Source of the DNA: Arthrobacter sp. Soil736
GTDB taxonomy: Bacteria > Actinomycetota > Actinomycetes > Actinomycetales > Micrococcaceae
NCBI RefSeq assembly: GCF_001428005.1
Contig: NZ_LMSB01000034.1
Coordinates: 251,670 to 312,173 of the forward strand
Length of the DNA stretch: 60,504 nt
Reading direction: 5' to 3'
Shown: positions 15,998 through 24,527 of the stretch, one piece after another
How the letters are laid out: every line of letters starts with the position of its first letter
Position numbering within the stretch: the stretch's first letter is position 1
Position numbers and translations under genes: made by a program
The notes under the pieces: generated by a model
What the model was told of the DNA's origin: nothing
What the model saw: only the letters and a program-made list of their open reading frames with translations
Databases searched by the model: none

Positions 15998-16819
15998 TCA
16001 GTACAGAAAAATGTCGATCCATGCGCGGTTGTGGGCATGGAGCAGCACCAGGAACAGCACCAAGTCGAAGAGCAGGTGGACGCTGACAATGTAGGACAGC
16101 GACTTGGTCACGGTGAAGAGGCGTGCCTGCAGGAGCGCGAAGGGGTAGATGAACAGCGGCGCCCAGGACCGGAATCCCAGTTCCCACAGAAATGATGTGA
16201 ACAGGACGGCCTGCAGCAGGTTGGCCTGCCAGTCGGGCAGGTGCCTCCGGAGCAGTGCGAACGCCGTGCAGATGAAAAACAGTTCGTCCCAGATGCCCAG
16301 GGCGTTGGTGCCCACGAAGAGCCGGGTGATGCCTTCGGGGTCGTGCACGGCCGGCCAGTTCATGTAGACCCCGGTCCTGATCATGTAGACAGGCAGCAGG
16401 GCATAACCGATCACCACGACGGCCGGCAGGTACCACTTCTCGGCCCGGGTCCACTTCTGCCCGGTCCGGACCGGAAAAACCACCGCGTGCTCCTTGGTGA
16501 CGAAGCGCGAAACGGTATAGGGGATCCCTACGGCGAGCACCATCGCGGATCCCATGACGAGCATGTGGGACGTGCTGACGTCCGTGGTGATCGGCACGGC
16601 GCTGATGATGGCGATTCCGGCCGCGATCAGGGCCAGGTCCCGGAACAGCCCAAGGTCCACCAAGGCGGCCAGGATCAGCGAACACGCCAGGAGGGCGTAT
16701 CCGGGAGCGCTCTGGTCCAGCCCGAACAGGATGAAGCCGGACAGCGACAGCATCGCGGCCGGTACAACGCGCATGGATGTCCCCTTGACAGTGCGCTGCA
16801 CGGCCAGGGGCATGCTCAC
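15998..16819 (-). CDS. CPBP-like polytopic membrane protein
   Basis: About 273 residues with eight or so membrane segments. The segments GIWDELFFICTAF (residues 175-187) and YIVSVHLLFDLVLF (243-256) resemble motifs 1 and 3 of the CPBP/Abi intramembrane protease family, but the usual Glu-Glu pair is Asp178-Glu179 and the following Arg is missing, so activity is doubtful. Its GTG start overlaps the stop of the enoyl-CoA hydratase gene (GTGA), making it the translationally coupled last gene of the valine operon. ATG at 16813 is an alternative start. A membrane protein in this catabolic operon is unexpected. Confidence 0.65.
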   Translation of the reverse strand: MSMPLAVQRTVKGTSMRVVPAAMLSLSGFILFGLDQSAPGYALLACSLILAALVDLGLFRDLALIAAGIAIISAVPITTDVSTSHMLVMGSAMVLAVGIPYTVSRFVTKEHAVVFPVRTGQKWTRAEKWYLPAVVVIGYALLPVYMIRTGVYMNWPAVHDPEGITRLFVGTNALGIWDELFFICTAFALLRRHLPDWQANLLQAVLFTSFLWELGFRSWAPLFIYPFALLQARLFTVTKSLSYIVSVHLLFDLVLFLVLLHAHNRAWIDIFLY

Positions 16820-17595
16820 CGGTGCCTGAACTCCGGCTGGCGCTTCTCCGCGAAAGCCGCCATGCCTTCCTTCTGGTCCTCGGTGGCGAAGAGCGAATGG
16901 AACAGGCGGCGCTCGAACAGCACGCCCTGCGCCAGCCCCGTCTCGAAGGCCGCGTTGACGGCTTCCTTGGCCAGCATGGCCGCCGGCTTGGACTTTGACG
17001 CGATCACCGCGGCGGCTTTCAGCGCCTCTTCCACGGTGTCCCCTGCCGGCACCACCCTGGCCACGAGCCCGGAGCGTTCCGCCTCGTCCGCGTCGATGAA
17101 CCGGCCGGTGAGGATCATGTCCATGGCCTTGGCCTTGCCCACGGCGCGGGTGAGCCGCTGGGAGCCGCCCATCCCCGGAAGAACCCCCAGGTTGATTTCG
17201 GGCTGGCCGAACTTGGCGTTATCTCCGGCGATGATGAAATCGCACATCATGGCCAGTTCGCAGCCGCCGCCCAGGGCAAAGCCGGACACGGCGGCGATCA
17301 GCGGTATGCGAAGCCTGGTGAGGTCTTCCCATCCGCGGAACCAGTCGGCGTCGTACATCTCCATGTAGCCCTGGGAGGCCATTTCCTTGATGTCGGCGCC
17401 GGCGGCGAACGCCTTGCCCGACCCCGTGATCACGACGGCGCCCACGCCGGGATCCGTGTCCATCGCCGTGACCGCGGCAACGAGCTCATCCAGGGTCGCC
17501 ATGTTCAGGGCGTTCAGCGCCTCGGGCCGGTTCAGGGTTACGAGCCCAACGCGCCCCCGGCGCTCCACCAGAATGTTCCCGTACTCGTGCGTCAT
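16816..17595 (-). CDS. Enoyl-CoA hydratase/isomerase family protein
   Basis: A 259-residue crotonase-fold enzyme adding water across the double bond of an enoyl-CoA. The oxyanion-hole segments are AFAAGADIKEM and ALGGGCELAMMCDFIIAG, and the catalytic glutamates correspond to the Glu in GGGCELA and in PEINLGVLPGMGGSQRL, both present. In the valine pathway it would convert methacrylyl-CoA to 3-hydroxyisobutyryl-CoA, the substrate of the hydrolase encoded two genes upstream; a broader short-chain role is also possible. It lies 36 bp after mmsB. Confidence 0.93.
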   Translation of the reverse strand: MTHEYGNILVERRGRVGLVTLNRPEALNALNMATLDELVAAVTAMDTDPGVGAVVITGSGKAFAAGADIKEMASQGYMEMYDADWFRGWEDLTRLRIPLIAAVSGFALGGGCELAMMCDFIIAGDNAKFGQPEINLGVLPGMGGSQRLTRAVGKAKAMDMILTGRFIDADEAERSGLVARVVPAGDTVEEALKAAAVIASKSKPAAMLAKEAVNAAFETGLAQGVLFERRLFHSLFATEDQKEGMAAFAEKRQPEFRHR

Positions 17596-17631
17596 GCATG
17601 CCCCTTCGGTGCTTGGTGATGAAAACTAAGA

Positions 17632-18594
17632 CTACTTTCCGGACTTGTCCCGGATGTCGGTGATGATGCCGGAAAAGTCGCGCCCGGCGCCGCCTTCAGC
17701 GGCAAAGGCATCGTAAATTTCAGAGGCCAGCGGACCCATCCGGGCCGCGACGCCGGTGCTCTGGACGGCATTCAGGGCCAGCCTCAGGTCCTTCGCCATC
17801 AGCGCCCCGGCGAATCCGGGCTGATAATCCCGGTTGGCCGGACTGGTGGGCACGGGTCCCGGCACGGGGCAGTTGGTGGTGAGCGCCCAGCACTGGCCTG
17901 ACGCCGCGGAAGCGACGTCGAACAGAGCCTGATTCGTCAGCCCCAGCTTCTCGCCCAGCACGAACGCCTCGCTCACCGCGATCATGGACACGCCCAGGAT
18001 GAGGTTGTTGCAGATCTTCGCCGCCTGCCCTGCGCCGTGCTCCCCGCAGAGGACTGCGCGCTTGCCCATCACGTCCAGCATGGGCCGCACCGCCTCAAAG
18101 TCCTCCGGCAGCGCGCCCACCATGAACGTCAATGTGCCGGCCTCGGCGCCCACAACGCCACCGGAGACCGGCGCGTCCACGGAGCGGTGCCCGGCGTCCA
18201 GGGCCAGCCTGGCCGCTCCCCTGGCCTCGTCCACGTTGATGGTGGAGCAGTCCAGGAACATGGTGTCCGCCGCGGCGGCGGCGAGCAGCCCGGGCTGCCC
18301 CTCCGTGCCGAGGTACGCGTCCAGCACATGCTGCCCGCTCGGGAACATGGTGAGCACCACGTCAGCCCCGGCGACGGCTTCGGCGGCGCCGGCGGCGACC
18401 GGTACGCCATGCTCCCGCGCGGCTTCCACCGCCGCGGGCACGACGTCGAATCCGGTGACCGTATAGCCCGCCTTGACCAGGTTGACGGCCATGGGCCCGC
18501 CCATGTGGCCCAGCCCGAGGAAGGCGATGTGTTCCTTCCTGGCCGCGGAATCGCCCGCGGCTCCCGCTACATCCGGCGTTGCATCGTCAGGCAC
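17632..18594 (-). CDS. mmsB: 3-hydroxyisobutyrate dehydrogenase
   Basis: About 320 residues; an NAD-dependent beta-hydroxyacid dehydrogenase that oxidises 3-hydroxyisobutyrate to methylmalonate semialdehyde in valine breakdown. The Rossmann motif is FLGLGHMGGPMAVNLVKAGY, the substrate loop DAPVSGGVVGAEAGTL, and the catalytic lysine lies in GAGQAAKICNNLILG. The GTG at 18594 overlaps the hydrolase stop by 8 bases and gives a short 25-residue leader before the fold; the frame is open further to 18645, but that reading is inside the previous gene. It sits between the hydrolase and the hydratase in one operon. Confidence 0.92.
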   Translation of the reverse strand: MPDDATPDVAGAAGDSAARKEHIAFLGLGHMGGPMAVNLVKAGYTVTGFDVVPAAVEAAREHGVPVAAGAAEAVAGADVVLTMFPSGQHVLDAYLGTEGQPGLLAAAAADTMFLDCSTINVDEARGAARLALDAGHRSVDAPVSGGVVGAEAGTLTFMVGALPEDFEAVRPMLDVMGKRAVLCGEHGAGQAAKICNNLILGVSMIAVSEAFVLGEKLGLTNQALFDVASAASGQCWALTTNCPVPGPVPTSPANRDYQPGFAGALMAKDLRLALNAVQSTGVAARMGPLASEIYDAFAAEGGAGRDFSGIITDIRDKSGK

Positions 18595-19705
18595 GGCCCG
18601 TCTCCTTCTCCAAAAGAACCAACTCCCTGTCCCCCAACGGCGCAAAGTACCTCTCGACGTCGTGCGCGCGCACTTCGCCGAGCGTGGCCGGCCGCCAGTT
18701 GGGGTTGCGGTCTTTGTCCACCACCTGCGCGCGGATTCCTTCCCGGAAGTCCGGGCCGGCCAGGCATCGCAGACCCACGCGGTACTCCTGGGCGAGCGCT
18801 TCGTCGAGGCTCAGCCCCCTGACCCTGCGCAGCGATGCCAGTGCCACCTTGACCGCCGTGGGCGACTTCGCCTCAATGGTGTCCGCTGCCTCCGCGGCCT
18901 CACCGCCGGCGGCACGCAGCCGCCGGACGATTTCCTCGGCGTCGTCGGCGGCGTAACAGGCGTCGATCCAGTCCCGCTGTTCCTCCAGCCCCGAGGCGGG
19001 GGCGTGGCCGGAAAAACGCCCGACGGCGGCTTCCGCGGCTTCGTTTTCCAGCGCCGCCGCGAGGTCGGCGAGCCTTTCGGACGGAACGAAGTGGTCCGCG
19101 AGGCCCAGGAACAGCGCATCGGCGCCGCTCAGGTGCGCCCCGGTCAGTGCCGAATGGGTGCCGGACTCCCCCGGCGAGCGCGAGAGCAGCAGTGTGCCGC
19201 CGACGTCGGGCACGAATCCGATGGTGGTCTCGGGCATGCCCGTCCGGGTCCGCTCGGTGACGATGCGCACGGAACCGTGGGCAGAGATGCCCACGCCGCC
19301 GCCCAGCACCAGCCCGTCCATGAACGCCACGTACGGCTTCGGGTAGCGCGCGACGAGCGAATTCAGCCGGTATTCGGCCTCCCAGAAACCGGCCGTTTCG
19401 TCACCTCCCGCGAGCATGTCCCGGTAAATCGCCACGATGTCGCCGCCGGCGCACAATCCGCGCTGACCGGAACCCTGCACCAGAACGGCCGCCACGCCGT
19501 CGTCGTCCGCCCAGGCGGTCAGCTGATCCAGCATCGCCGCCACCATCCCGGCGGTGAGCGCGTTGACCGCTTTGGGCCGGTTCAGCGTCACCACGCCGAG
19601 GCGGCCGCGCCGTTCGAACAGCACCTCTTCGGGCACTGCCTCCTCAGGCGCTGCTTCCTCGGGCATGGTGTTCGCGGGGCTGGCGTCAGGGGATGTTCCG
19701 GTCAT
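18587..19705 (-). CDS. 3-hydroxyisobutyryl-CoA hydrolase
   Basis: A 372-residue crotonase-superfamily member of the HIBCH branch, longer than simple hydratases. Signature segments are LCAGGDIVAIYRDML, FMDGLVLGGGVGISAHGSVR and PETTIGFVPDVGGTLLL, where the Glu and Asp are the catalytic pair of hydrolases. It releases free 3-hydroxyisobutyrate from its CoA ester in valine degradation. The N-terminus carries about 25 acidic and Ala-rich residues. The ATG at 19705 overlaps the stop of mmsA (ATGA), so translation is coupled. Confidence 0.93.
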   Translation of the reverse strand: MTGTSPDASPANTMPEEAAPEEAVPEEVLFERRGRLGVVTLNRPKAVNALTAGMVAAMLDQLTAWADDDGVAAVLVQGSGQRGLCAGGDIVAIYRDMLAGGDETAGFWEAEYRLNSLVARYPKPYVAFMDGLVLGGGVGISAHGSVRIVTERTRTGMPETTIGFVPDVGGTLLLSRSPGESGTHSALTGAHLSGADALFLGLADHFVPSERLADLAAALENEAAEAAVGRFSGHAPASGLEEQRDWIDACYAADDAEEIVRRLRAAGGEAAEAADTIEAKSPTAVKVALASLRRVRGLSLDEALAQEYRVGLRCLAGPDFREGIRAQVVDKDRNPNWRPATLGEVRAHDVERYFAPLGDRELVLLEKETGRA

Positions 19706-21204
19706 CAGCTTCCTTCCGGCATGGTGAAGCTGGCGCCCTGACGGATGCCGGAAGGCCAGCGGGTGGTCACTGTCTTGGTCTTGGTGTAGAAGCGGAAGGC
19801 GTCCGCGCCGTGCTGGTTGAGGTCCCCGAAGCCGGAGGCCTTCCAGCCGCCGAAGGTGTAGTACGCGATGGGCACCGGAATGGGAACGTTGATGCCCACC
19901 ATGCCCACCTGCACGCGGCTGGCGAAGTCCCGGGCTGCGTCGCCGTCGCGGGTGAAGATGGCCACGCCGTTGCCGAACTCGTGCTCGCTGCAGAGCCGCA
20001 GGGCCTCGTCGTAGTCGGCTGCGCGGAGGACGCTCAGCACGGGGCCGAAGATCTCCTCCTTGTAGATCTTCATGTCCTTGGTGACGTTGTCGAAGAGCGT
20101 GGGGCCAACCCAGAAGCCGCCTTCGTAGCCGTCCACGGTGATCCCGCGGCCGTCTGTCACCAGCGTGGCGCCGTCCTCCACGCCGGACTGGATATACCCC
20201 TCGATCCGCTCCTTCGCGGCGGCCGCCACCACGGGGCCGAAGTCGGAGTCCTTGTCCAGGCTGTGGCCCACCTTCAGCCCCTTGATCCGCTCCTGGAGCC
20301 GTGAGACGAGCCTGTCCGCGGTGTCCTCCCCCACGGGAACAGCCACCGAGATGGCCATGCAGCGTTCGCCTGCGGAACCGTACCCCGCCCCGATCAGGGC
20401 GTCCGCGGCCATGTCGAGGTCCGCGTCCGGCATGATCACCATGTGGTTTTTGGCGCCGCCGAAGCACTGCGCCCGCTTGCCGTGGGCGGCCGCCGTGGCA
20501 TAGATGTACTGGGCAATCGGCGTGGACCCCACAAAGCCGATCGCCTTGACGCGGTCGTCCTCAAGCAGCGCGTCCACGGCTTCCTTGTCCCCGTTGACCA
20601 CGTTGAACACGCCGTCCGGCACGCCCGCCTCGGTGAAGAGCTCGGCCAGGCGAAGTGGCACGGAGGGATCCCGTTCCGAGGGTTTAAGGATGAAGGCGTT
20701 GCCCGCCGCCAGTGCGGGACCGGACTTCCAGAGCGGGATCATGGCGGGGAAGTTGAACGGCGTAATGCCCGCCACCACGCCCAGCGGCTGACGCATGGAA
20801 TGAACGTCAATGCCTGAACCGGCGTCGTCCGAAAACTCACCCTTGAGCAGATGCGGGGCGCCGGCGGCGAACTCCACCACCTCGATGCCGCGCTGGATGT
20901 CCCCCTTGGCATCCGGAACGGTCTTGCCATGCTCAGAGGAGAGGAGCCTGGCCAGCTCGTCCAGGTGCTCGTTCACCAGGTCCACAAACTTGAGCAGGAT
21001 CCGCCCGCGGCGCTGCGGGTTCATGGCGCCCCACTCCAGCTGGGCCTTTTCGGCGCTGGAGATGATGTTCCGGACTTCCTCGGCGCTGGCCAGCGGAAGC
21101 TTTGACTGGACCTCGCCGGTGCAGGGGTCATAGACGTCGCTGAACCTTCCGGAGGTGCCCTCCACCCTCCGGCCGTCAACGTAGTGGGACAGTTCGCGCA
21201 CCAT
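19705..21204 (-). CDS. mmsA: Methylmalonate-semialdehyde dehydrogenase (CoA-acylating)
   Basis: A 499-residue aldehyde dehydrogenase superfamily enzyme converting methylmalonate semialdehyde to propionyl-CoA. The MmsA signature is clear: VVAGITPFNFPAMIPLW, KPSERDPSVPLRLAELF, and the catalytic cysteine in GYGSAGERCMAISVAVPVG. The C-terminal ending with GADAFRFYTKTKTVTTRW is also characteristic. It is the first gene of the operon mmsA-hydrolase-mmsB-echA-CPBP. A 12-bp perfect palindrome lies 22 bp upstream of the start codon and may bind the operon's regulator. Confidence 0.97.
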   Translation of the reverse strand: MVRELSHYVDGRRVEGTSGRFSDVYDPCTGEVQSKLPLASAEEVRNIISSAEKAQLEWGAMNPQRRGRILLKFVDLVNEHLDELARLLSSEHGKTVPDAKGDIQRGIEVVEFAAGAPHLLKGEFSDDAGSGIDVHSMRQPLGVVAGITPFNFPAMIPLWKSGPALAAGNAFILKPSERDPSVPLRLAELFTEAGVPDGVFNVVNGDKEAVDALLEDDRVKAIGFVGSTPIAQYIYATAAAHGKRAQCFGGAKNHMVIMPDADLDMAADALIGAGYGSAGERCMAISVAVPVGEDTADRLVSRLQERIKGLKVGHSLDKDSDFGPVVAAAAKERIEGYIQSGVEDGATLVTDGRGITVDGYEGGFWVGPTLFDNVTKDMKIYKEEIFGPVLSVLRAADYDEALRLCSEHEFGNGVAIFTRDGDAARDFASRVQVGMVGINVPIPVPIAYYTFGGWKASGFGDLNQHGADAFRFYTKTKTVTTRWPSGIRQGASFTMPEGS

Positions 21205-21225
21205 GGTGGAATGCTCCTTTGCATG

Positions 21226-21237
21226 TGACCCGGGTCA
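21226..21237. promoter_or_regulatory. Palindrome upstream of the valine operon
   Basis: TGACCCGGGTCA is a perfect 12-bp palindrome lying between mmsA (minus) and the exonuclease gene (plus), 22 bp before mmsA. The left half ATGTGAC fits one arm of a CRP/GlxR site, but the right half fits poorly, so another regulator is equally possible. Confidence 0.45.
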
Positions 21238-21359
21238 TCTTGGAGCTGAATATACTCGGACTTCCTACTAAATTCCAGAGTCCGGGGATGCGGACGGGCA
21301 CTCCGGCACCCGGGCCGCCCACCATCCGCCCGGGGCCCAAGTTCGGTAAGTTAGGAACT

Positions 21360-22166
21360 GTGAAGATTGCTACCTGGAATGTGAACTCGCTCCGTGCCCG
21401 CGCCGACCGTGTGGAGGCCTGGCTGCAGCGCACTGACTGCGATGTCCTGGCCATCCAGGAAACGAAGTGCAAGGACGACAACTTTCCGTGGGAGCTGTTC
21501 GAACGGATGGGCTACGAGGTGGCGCACTACGGCGTCAGCCAGTGGAACGGCGTGGCCATTGCCTCCCGGGTGGGCCTCGAGGACGTCGAGCGCGCCTTCG
21601 TGGACCAGCCGGCGTTCGGCAAGGCGGGCAAGGACCCCATCCAGGAGGCCCGCGCCATGGCGGCCACCTGCGGCGGAGTCCGGGTCTGGAGCCTGTACGT
21701 CCCCAACGGCCGCTCCCTCGACGACGAGCACATGCCCTACAAGCTCGAGTGGCTTGCCGCCCTCAAGAACCACGCCGCCGGCTGGGTCTCCGAGAACCCC
21801 GAGGCGCAGATCGCCCTGATGGGCGACTGGAACATCGCGCCCACGGACGACGACGTCTGGGACATCGATCTGTTTCTTTCCCAGGGCCTCACCCACGTCA
21901 GCGAACCCGAGCGCGCCGCGTTCCGCGCCTTCGAGGCCGTCGGCTACTCCGACGTCGTGCGGCCGCACACGCCGGGTCCCGGCGTCTACACCTACTGGGA
22001 CTACACGCAGCTGCGCTTCCCGAAGAAGGAAGGCATGCGGATCGACTTCGTCCTGGCCTCCCCTGCCCTTGCGGCCCGCGTCACCGGCGCCTCGATCGAC
22101 CGCGAGGAACGCAAGGGCAAAGGCGCCTCTGACCACGCGCCGGTGATCGTGGAGCTGGCCGACTGA
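21360..22166 (+). CDS. xthA: Exonuclease III / AP endonuclease
   Basis: A 268-residue endonuclease/exonuclease/phosphatase-fold enzyme for base-excision repair. The opening KIATWNVNSLRARADR, the metal-binding Glu in LAIQETKCKDDNFP, WSLYVPNGRSL, the catalytic Asp-Asn in MGDWNIAPTDDDVWD, and the C-terminal RIDFVLAS and SDHAPVIVEL motifs are all present. The start is GTG 21360, preceded by AGGAA; the longer frame to 21219 has no homology. It is divergent from mmsA and followed 34 bp later by an unrelated hypothetical gene. Confidence 0.96.
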   Translation: MKIATWNVNSLRARADRVEAWLQRTDCDVLAIQETKCKDDNFPWELFERMGYEVAHYGVSQWNGVAIASRVGLEDVERAFVDQPAFGKAGKDPIQEARAMAATCGGVRVWSLYVPNGRSLDDEHMPYKLEWLAALKNHAAGWVSENPEAQIALMGDWNIAPTDDDVWDIDLFLSQGLTHVSEPERAAFRAFEAVGYSDVVRPHTPGPGVYTYWDYTQLRFPKKEGMRIDFVLASPALAARVTGASIDREERKGKGASDHAPVIVELAD

Positions 22167-22199
22167 TGGGGACTGAACGTCGATGACAGGCAGGCGCTC

Positions 22200-23102
22200 A
22201 TGACGGGAAGCCTTTACCGGGGGCAGGCCGGGCTGCCGTTCTCGTCCACGCTCCGGGTCTACGAACCGCTGGAGGCCTTCCCCGAGGACCAGCGGGCCGC
22301 CCTCAAAGCCGCGGGCAAGCGGGCAGTTTCCCGCGCCGCAGTCGAAAACGCCGAGCTGCTGGCCTCGCTGGGACGGATCACGCGGCCCGGCGGAGATCCG
22401 TTCCCCACGGGACGGACCGACCTGGTGCGCGTCACCCGGGCGCCGGGTATTCCGGTCGGGGACGACGCCACGAAGGAGCCTGCCGGCGCGGACACGTCCG
22501 ACGGCGCCGCCCTGCTGTACTGCCCCAGCCAGCTTGTGCTGCGGGCCGGACTGGCTGCCAACGCGCTCATGGAAGGAATCCACGGCCCTCTGGCCGAATT
22601 GCTGATACCGGAGGAGCAGCGGGACCGGCACCAGGAGCGGATCGACCAGGTCAACGCCCGCGATGGCATTGCCCGGGTGCACACCCGGGCCTCCACGTGG
22701 GGAATCCCCTTCAGCTGGTTCTCGCTGTTCCTGGAGTCCGACCCGCAGGACGTGGTGGAGTCCGGCGGCCGGATCCTGACCGTCCGGGTGTGGGCACGCA
22801 TAGCCGAGGCGCTGGACAGGGTGCGCTACGCGGTGGCGAACCTGGCCCTGGCGGCGCCCGACCTGGACATGCTGGATGACCTGACCCAGCTCACTGAATG
22901 GCTGGAGCTGTTCCACGCGGATTCCATGGTGGAACTCGACTATGGTGCCGTGGCGGACAAGGTCTACCCGGACGACTCCCCCATGGACGTGCGCCTTGGG
23001 ATCGAGTGTCTCGCCGAGGGAGACATGACCGGCGCGGCCGCCGCCTACCGCAGGCTCGCCTCGCGCTGGATCCCCATCCGCCAGCTGGCGCGCGCTTCCT
23101 GA
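22200..23102 (+). CDS. Conserved hypothetical protein
   Basis: A 300-residue soluble protein with no signal peptide or membrane segment. It opens GSLYRGQAGLPFSSTLRVYE, has a central helical region (LVLRAGLAANALMEGIHGPL) and a conspicuous ASTWGIPFSWFSLFLESD segment. I recognise it only as a type found in actinobacteria, without known function. Codon use matches its neighbours. It is downstream of the exonuclease gene on the same strand, which might imply co-expression but not a shared role. Confidence 0.75.
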   Translation: MTGSLYRGQAGLPFSSTLRVYEPLEAFPEDQRAALKAAGKRAVSRAAVENAELLASLGRITRPGGDPFPTGRTDLVRVTRAPGIPVGDDATKEPAGADTSDGAALLYCPSQLVLRAGLAANALMEGIHGPLAELLIPEEQRDRHQERIDQVNARDGIARVHTRASTWGIPFSWFSLFLESDPQDVVESGGRILTVRVWARIAEALDRVRYAVANLALAAPDLDMLDDLTQLTEWLELFHADSMVELDYGAVADKVYPDDSPMDVRLGIECLAEGDMTGAAAAYRRLASRWIPIRQLARAS

Positions 23103-23126
23103 CCAGGCTTTCCGGTTCCCGGCCCG

Positions 23127-24179
23127 CTAAGCCCGCGGCGGCGCCGTCGTGCGTCTGACGATGAGTTTGTGGGGCGCGACGGCGGAATGCACGGAGCCGG
23201 CGATCCCCACCAGCTCGTCCAGCAGCATTTTGGTGGCCAGTTCGGCCTGTTCGTCAGGCCGCTGGCCCACAGTGGTAAGGCCTATGGCGTCGGAAAAATC
23301 GTGGTCGTCGATCCCAATCACGGACAGGTCCTCGGGAATCCGGACGCCCACACGGTTCGCTTCGAAGATGACCCCCATGGCCATTTCATCGGAGGCACAG
23401 AAGATGGCGGTCGGCTTGGATCCCGGCTGACCCCACAGCCGCCGGAACGCCTCCTGGCCGCTGCGGACGGTGAAGTCACCCCACTCATCCCACTCGGGAC
23501 GGACCACAAGTCCCGCCGCAGTCATCACGTCCTGGAAGGCCAGGATGCGGACGCGCGGGACGTCGAAGTTAAGGTCGGTTTCGTCGTCCCCGTGGAGCAG
23601 GGCAATATCGCGGTGGCCGAGGTCGATCAGGTGCTTGACGGCAGTGGAGGCGGCAGCGTAGTCGTCGATGCCGATGTAGGCGCATTCCTCCACGTGTCCG
23701 CCCACCACCACCAGGGGGATTTCGATCTTCTGCAGGTGTTCGAGTTCCTCGTGGGTGAGCGCCATACACAGGACCAGCAGCGCGTCGATCTGCTTGTAGA
23801 CCATGGTCTTGCTGAAGAGCCGCTCGCGGTGGCTGCCGTGGCCACCCAGGTTGAACAGCGACAGGTTGTACTGGCGCGCGTGGAGTTCGCGGTCTGCGCC
23901 CTCGATGGCTTTGGAAAAGAACCAGCGGCTCACAAACGGCGCCAGCACGCCGATGGTCTTGGTGCGGCCGGTGGCCAGGCCCGACGCCGACGACGACGCC
24001 ACGTACCCCAGGGCACCGGCCACTTCGAGAATTTTTTCCCGAGTGGCCGGTGAAACCCTCGGCAGGCCGCGCACGGCGCGGGACACGGTTGCCGTGGACA
24101 CTCCGGCTGCCGCCGCCACGTCCTCAATGCTGACTCCTGAGTGGCCGCCGCGCTGTGCCCTGTCAGTTGTGCGCGCCAC
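23127..24179 (-). CDS. LacI-family repressor of the alpha-glucoside operon
   Basis: A 350-residue repressor. The N-terminal helix-turn-helix is VSIEDVAAAAGVSTATVSRA followed by the hinge region, and the rest is a periplasmic-binding-protein-like sugar sensor (TKTIGVLAPFVSRWFFSKAI, VIGIDDHDFSDAIGLTTVGQ). It is the last gene of the transporter operon, 81 bp after a small membrane protein gene. Near-palindromic operators typical of LacI proteins occur between the transporter operon and the alpha-glucosidase gene, and again upstream of the levansucrase gene, so it may control both sugar functions. Confidence 0.93.
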   Translation of the reverse strand: MARTTDRAQRGGHSGVSIEDVAAAAGVSTATVSRAVRGLPRVSPATREKILEVAGALGYVASSSASGLATGRTKTIGVLAPFVSRWFFSKAIEGADRELHARQYNLSLFNLGGHGSHRERLFSKTMVYKQIDALLVLCMALTHEELEHLQKIEIPLVVVGGHVEECAYIGIDDYAAASTAVKHLIDLGHRDIALLHGDDETDLNFDVPRVRILAFQDVMTAAGLVVRPEWDEWGDFTVRSGQEAFRRLWGQPGSKPTAIFCASDEMAMGVIFEANRVGVRIPEDLSVIGIDDHDFSDAIGLTTVGQRPDEQAELATKMLLDELVGIAGSVHSAVAPHKLIVRRTTAPPRA

Positions 24180-24260
24180 GATGACCCCTCAAAGCCTCTA
24201 TACAGATTTCCGCCATGACATTCTCCCAGCGGCAAGAAACCATTTTAGTCTGGCCGGCGC

Positions 24261-24527
24261 TCAGCTGCGGCGCTTGGCCGTGCGTGCGGGAAGGCGCCTG
24301 CGCAGCCTGATCATCCCGTACAGCGCCAAGAGCACACCCAGCAGGCCCAGCGCCCACCCGAGTGCCGGCTGGGCGGTGAACTCCATCCAGACCGTGGCGA
24401 CGAGCAGCACCACTGCCCAGAAGCCGAGGAATCCGATGATGATGTCGAAGTCCTCGCCGGAGCGGACCCGCTTAGGCCCGACCCCGGCTGCCGGCTTCCC
24501 GCCCTTCGGTACTGCTCCGTGCGTCAT
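24261..24527 (-). CDS. Small two-helix membrane protein
   Basis: An 88-residue protein with two hydrophobic segments (IIIGFLGFWAVVLLVATVWM and WALGLLGVLLALYGMIRL) and basic ends. Its ATG overlaps the stop of the permease gene (ATGA), so it is translated with the transporter. Function is unknown; small membrane proteins in sugar ABC operons of actinobacteria are seen but not characterised to my knowledge. Confidence 0.75.
   Translation of the reverse strand: MTHGAVPKGGKPAAGVGPKRVRSGEDFDIIIGFLGFWAVVLLVATVWMEFTAQPALGWALGLLGVLLALYGMIRLRRRLPARTAKRRS

Noticed and set aside
21219..21359. N-terminal extension of exonuclease III to 21219
   Set aside because: The 47 extra residues lack homology and cross the mmsA promoter palindrome; GTG 21360 has a ribosome site and begins at the conserved KIATWN.
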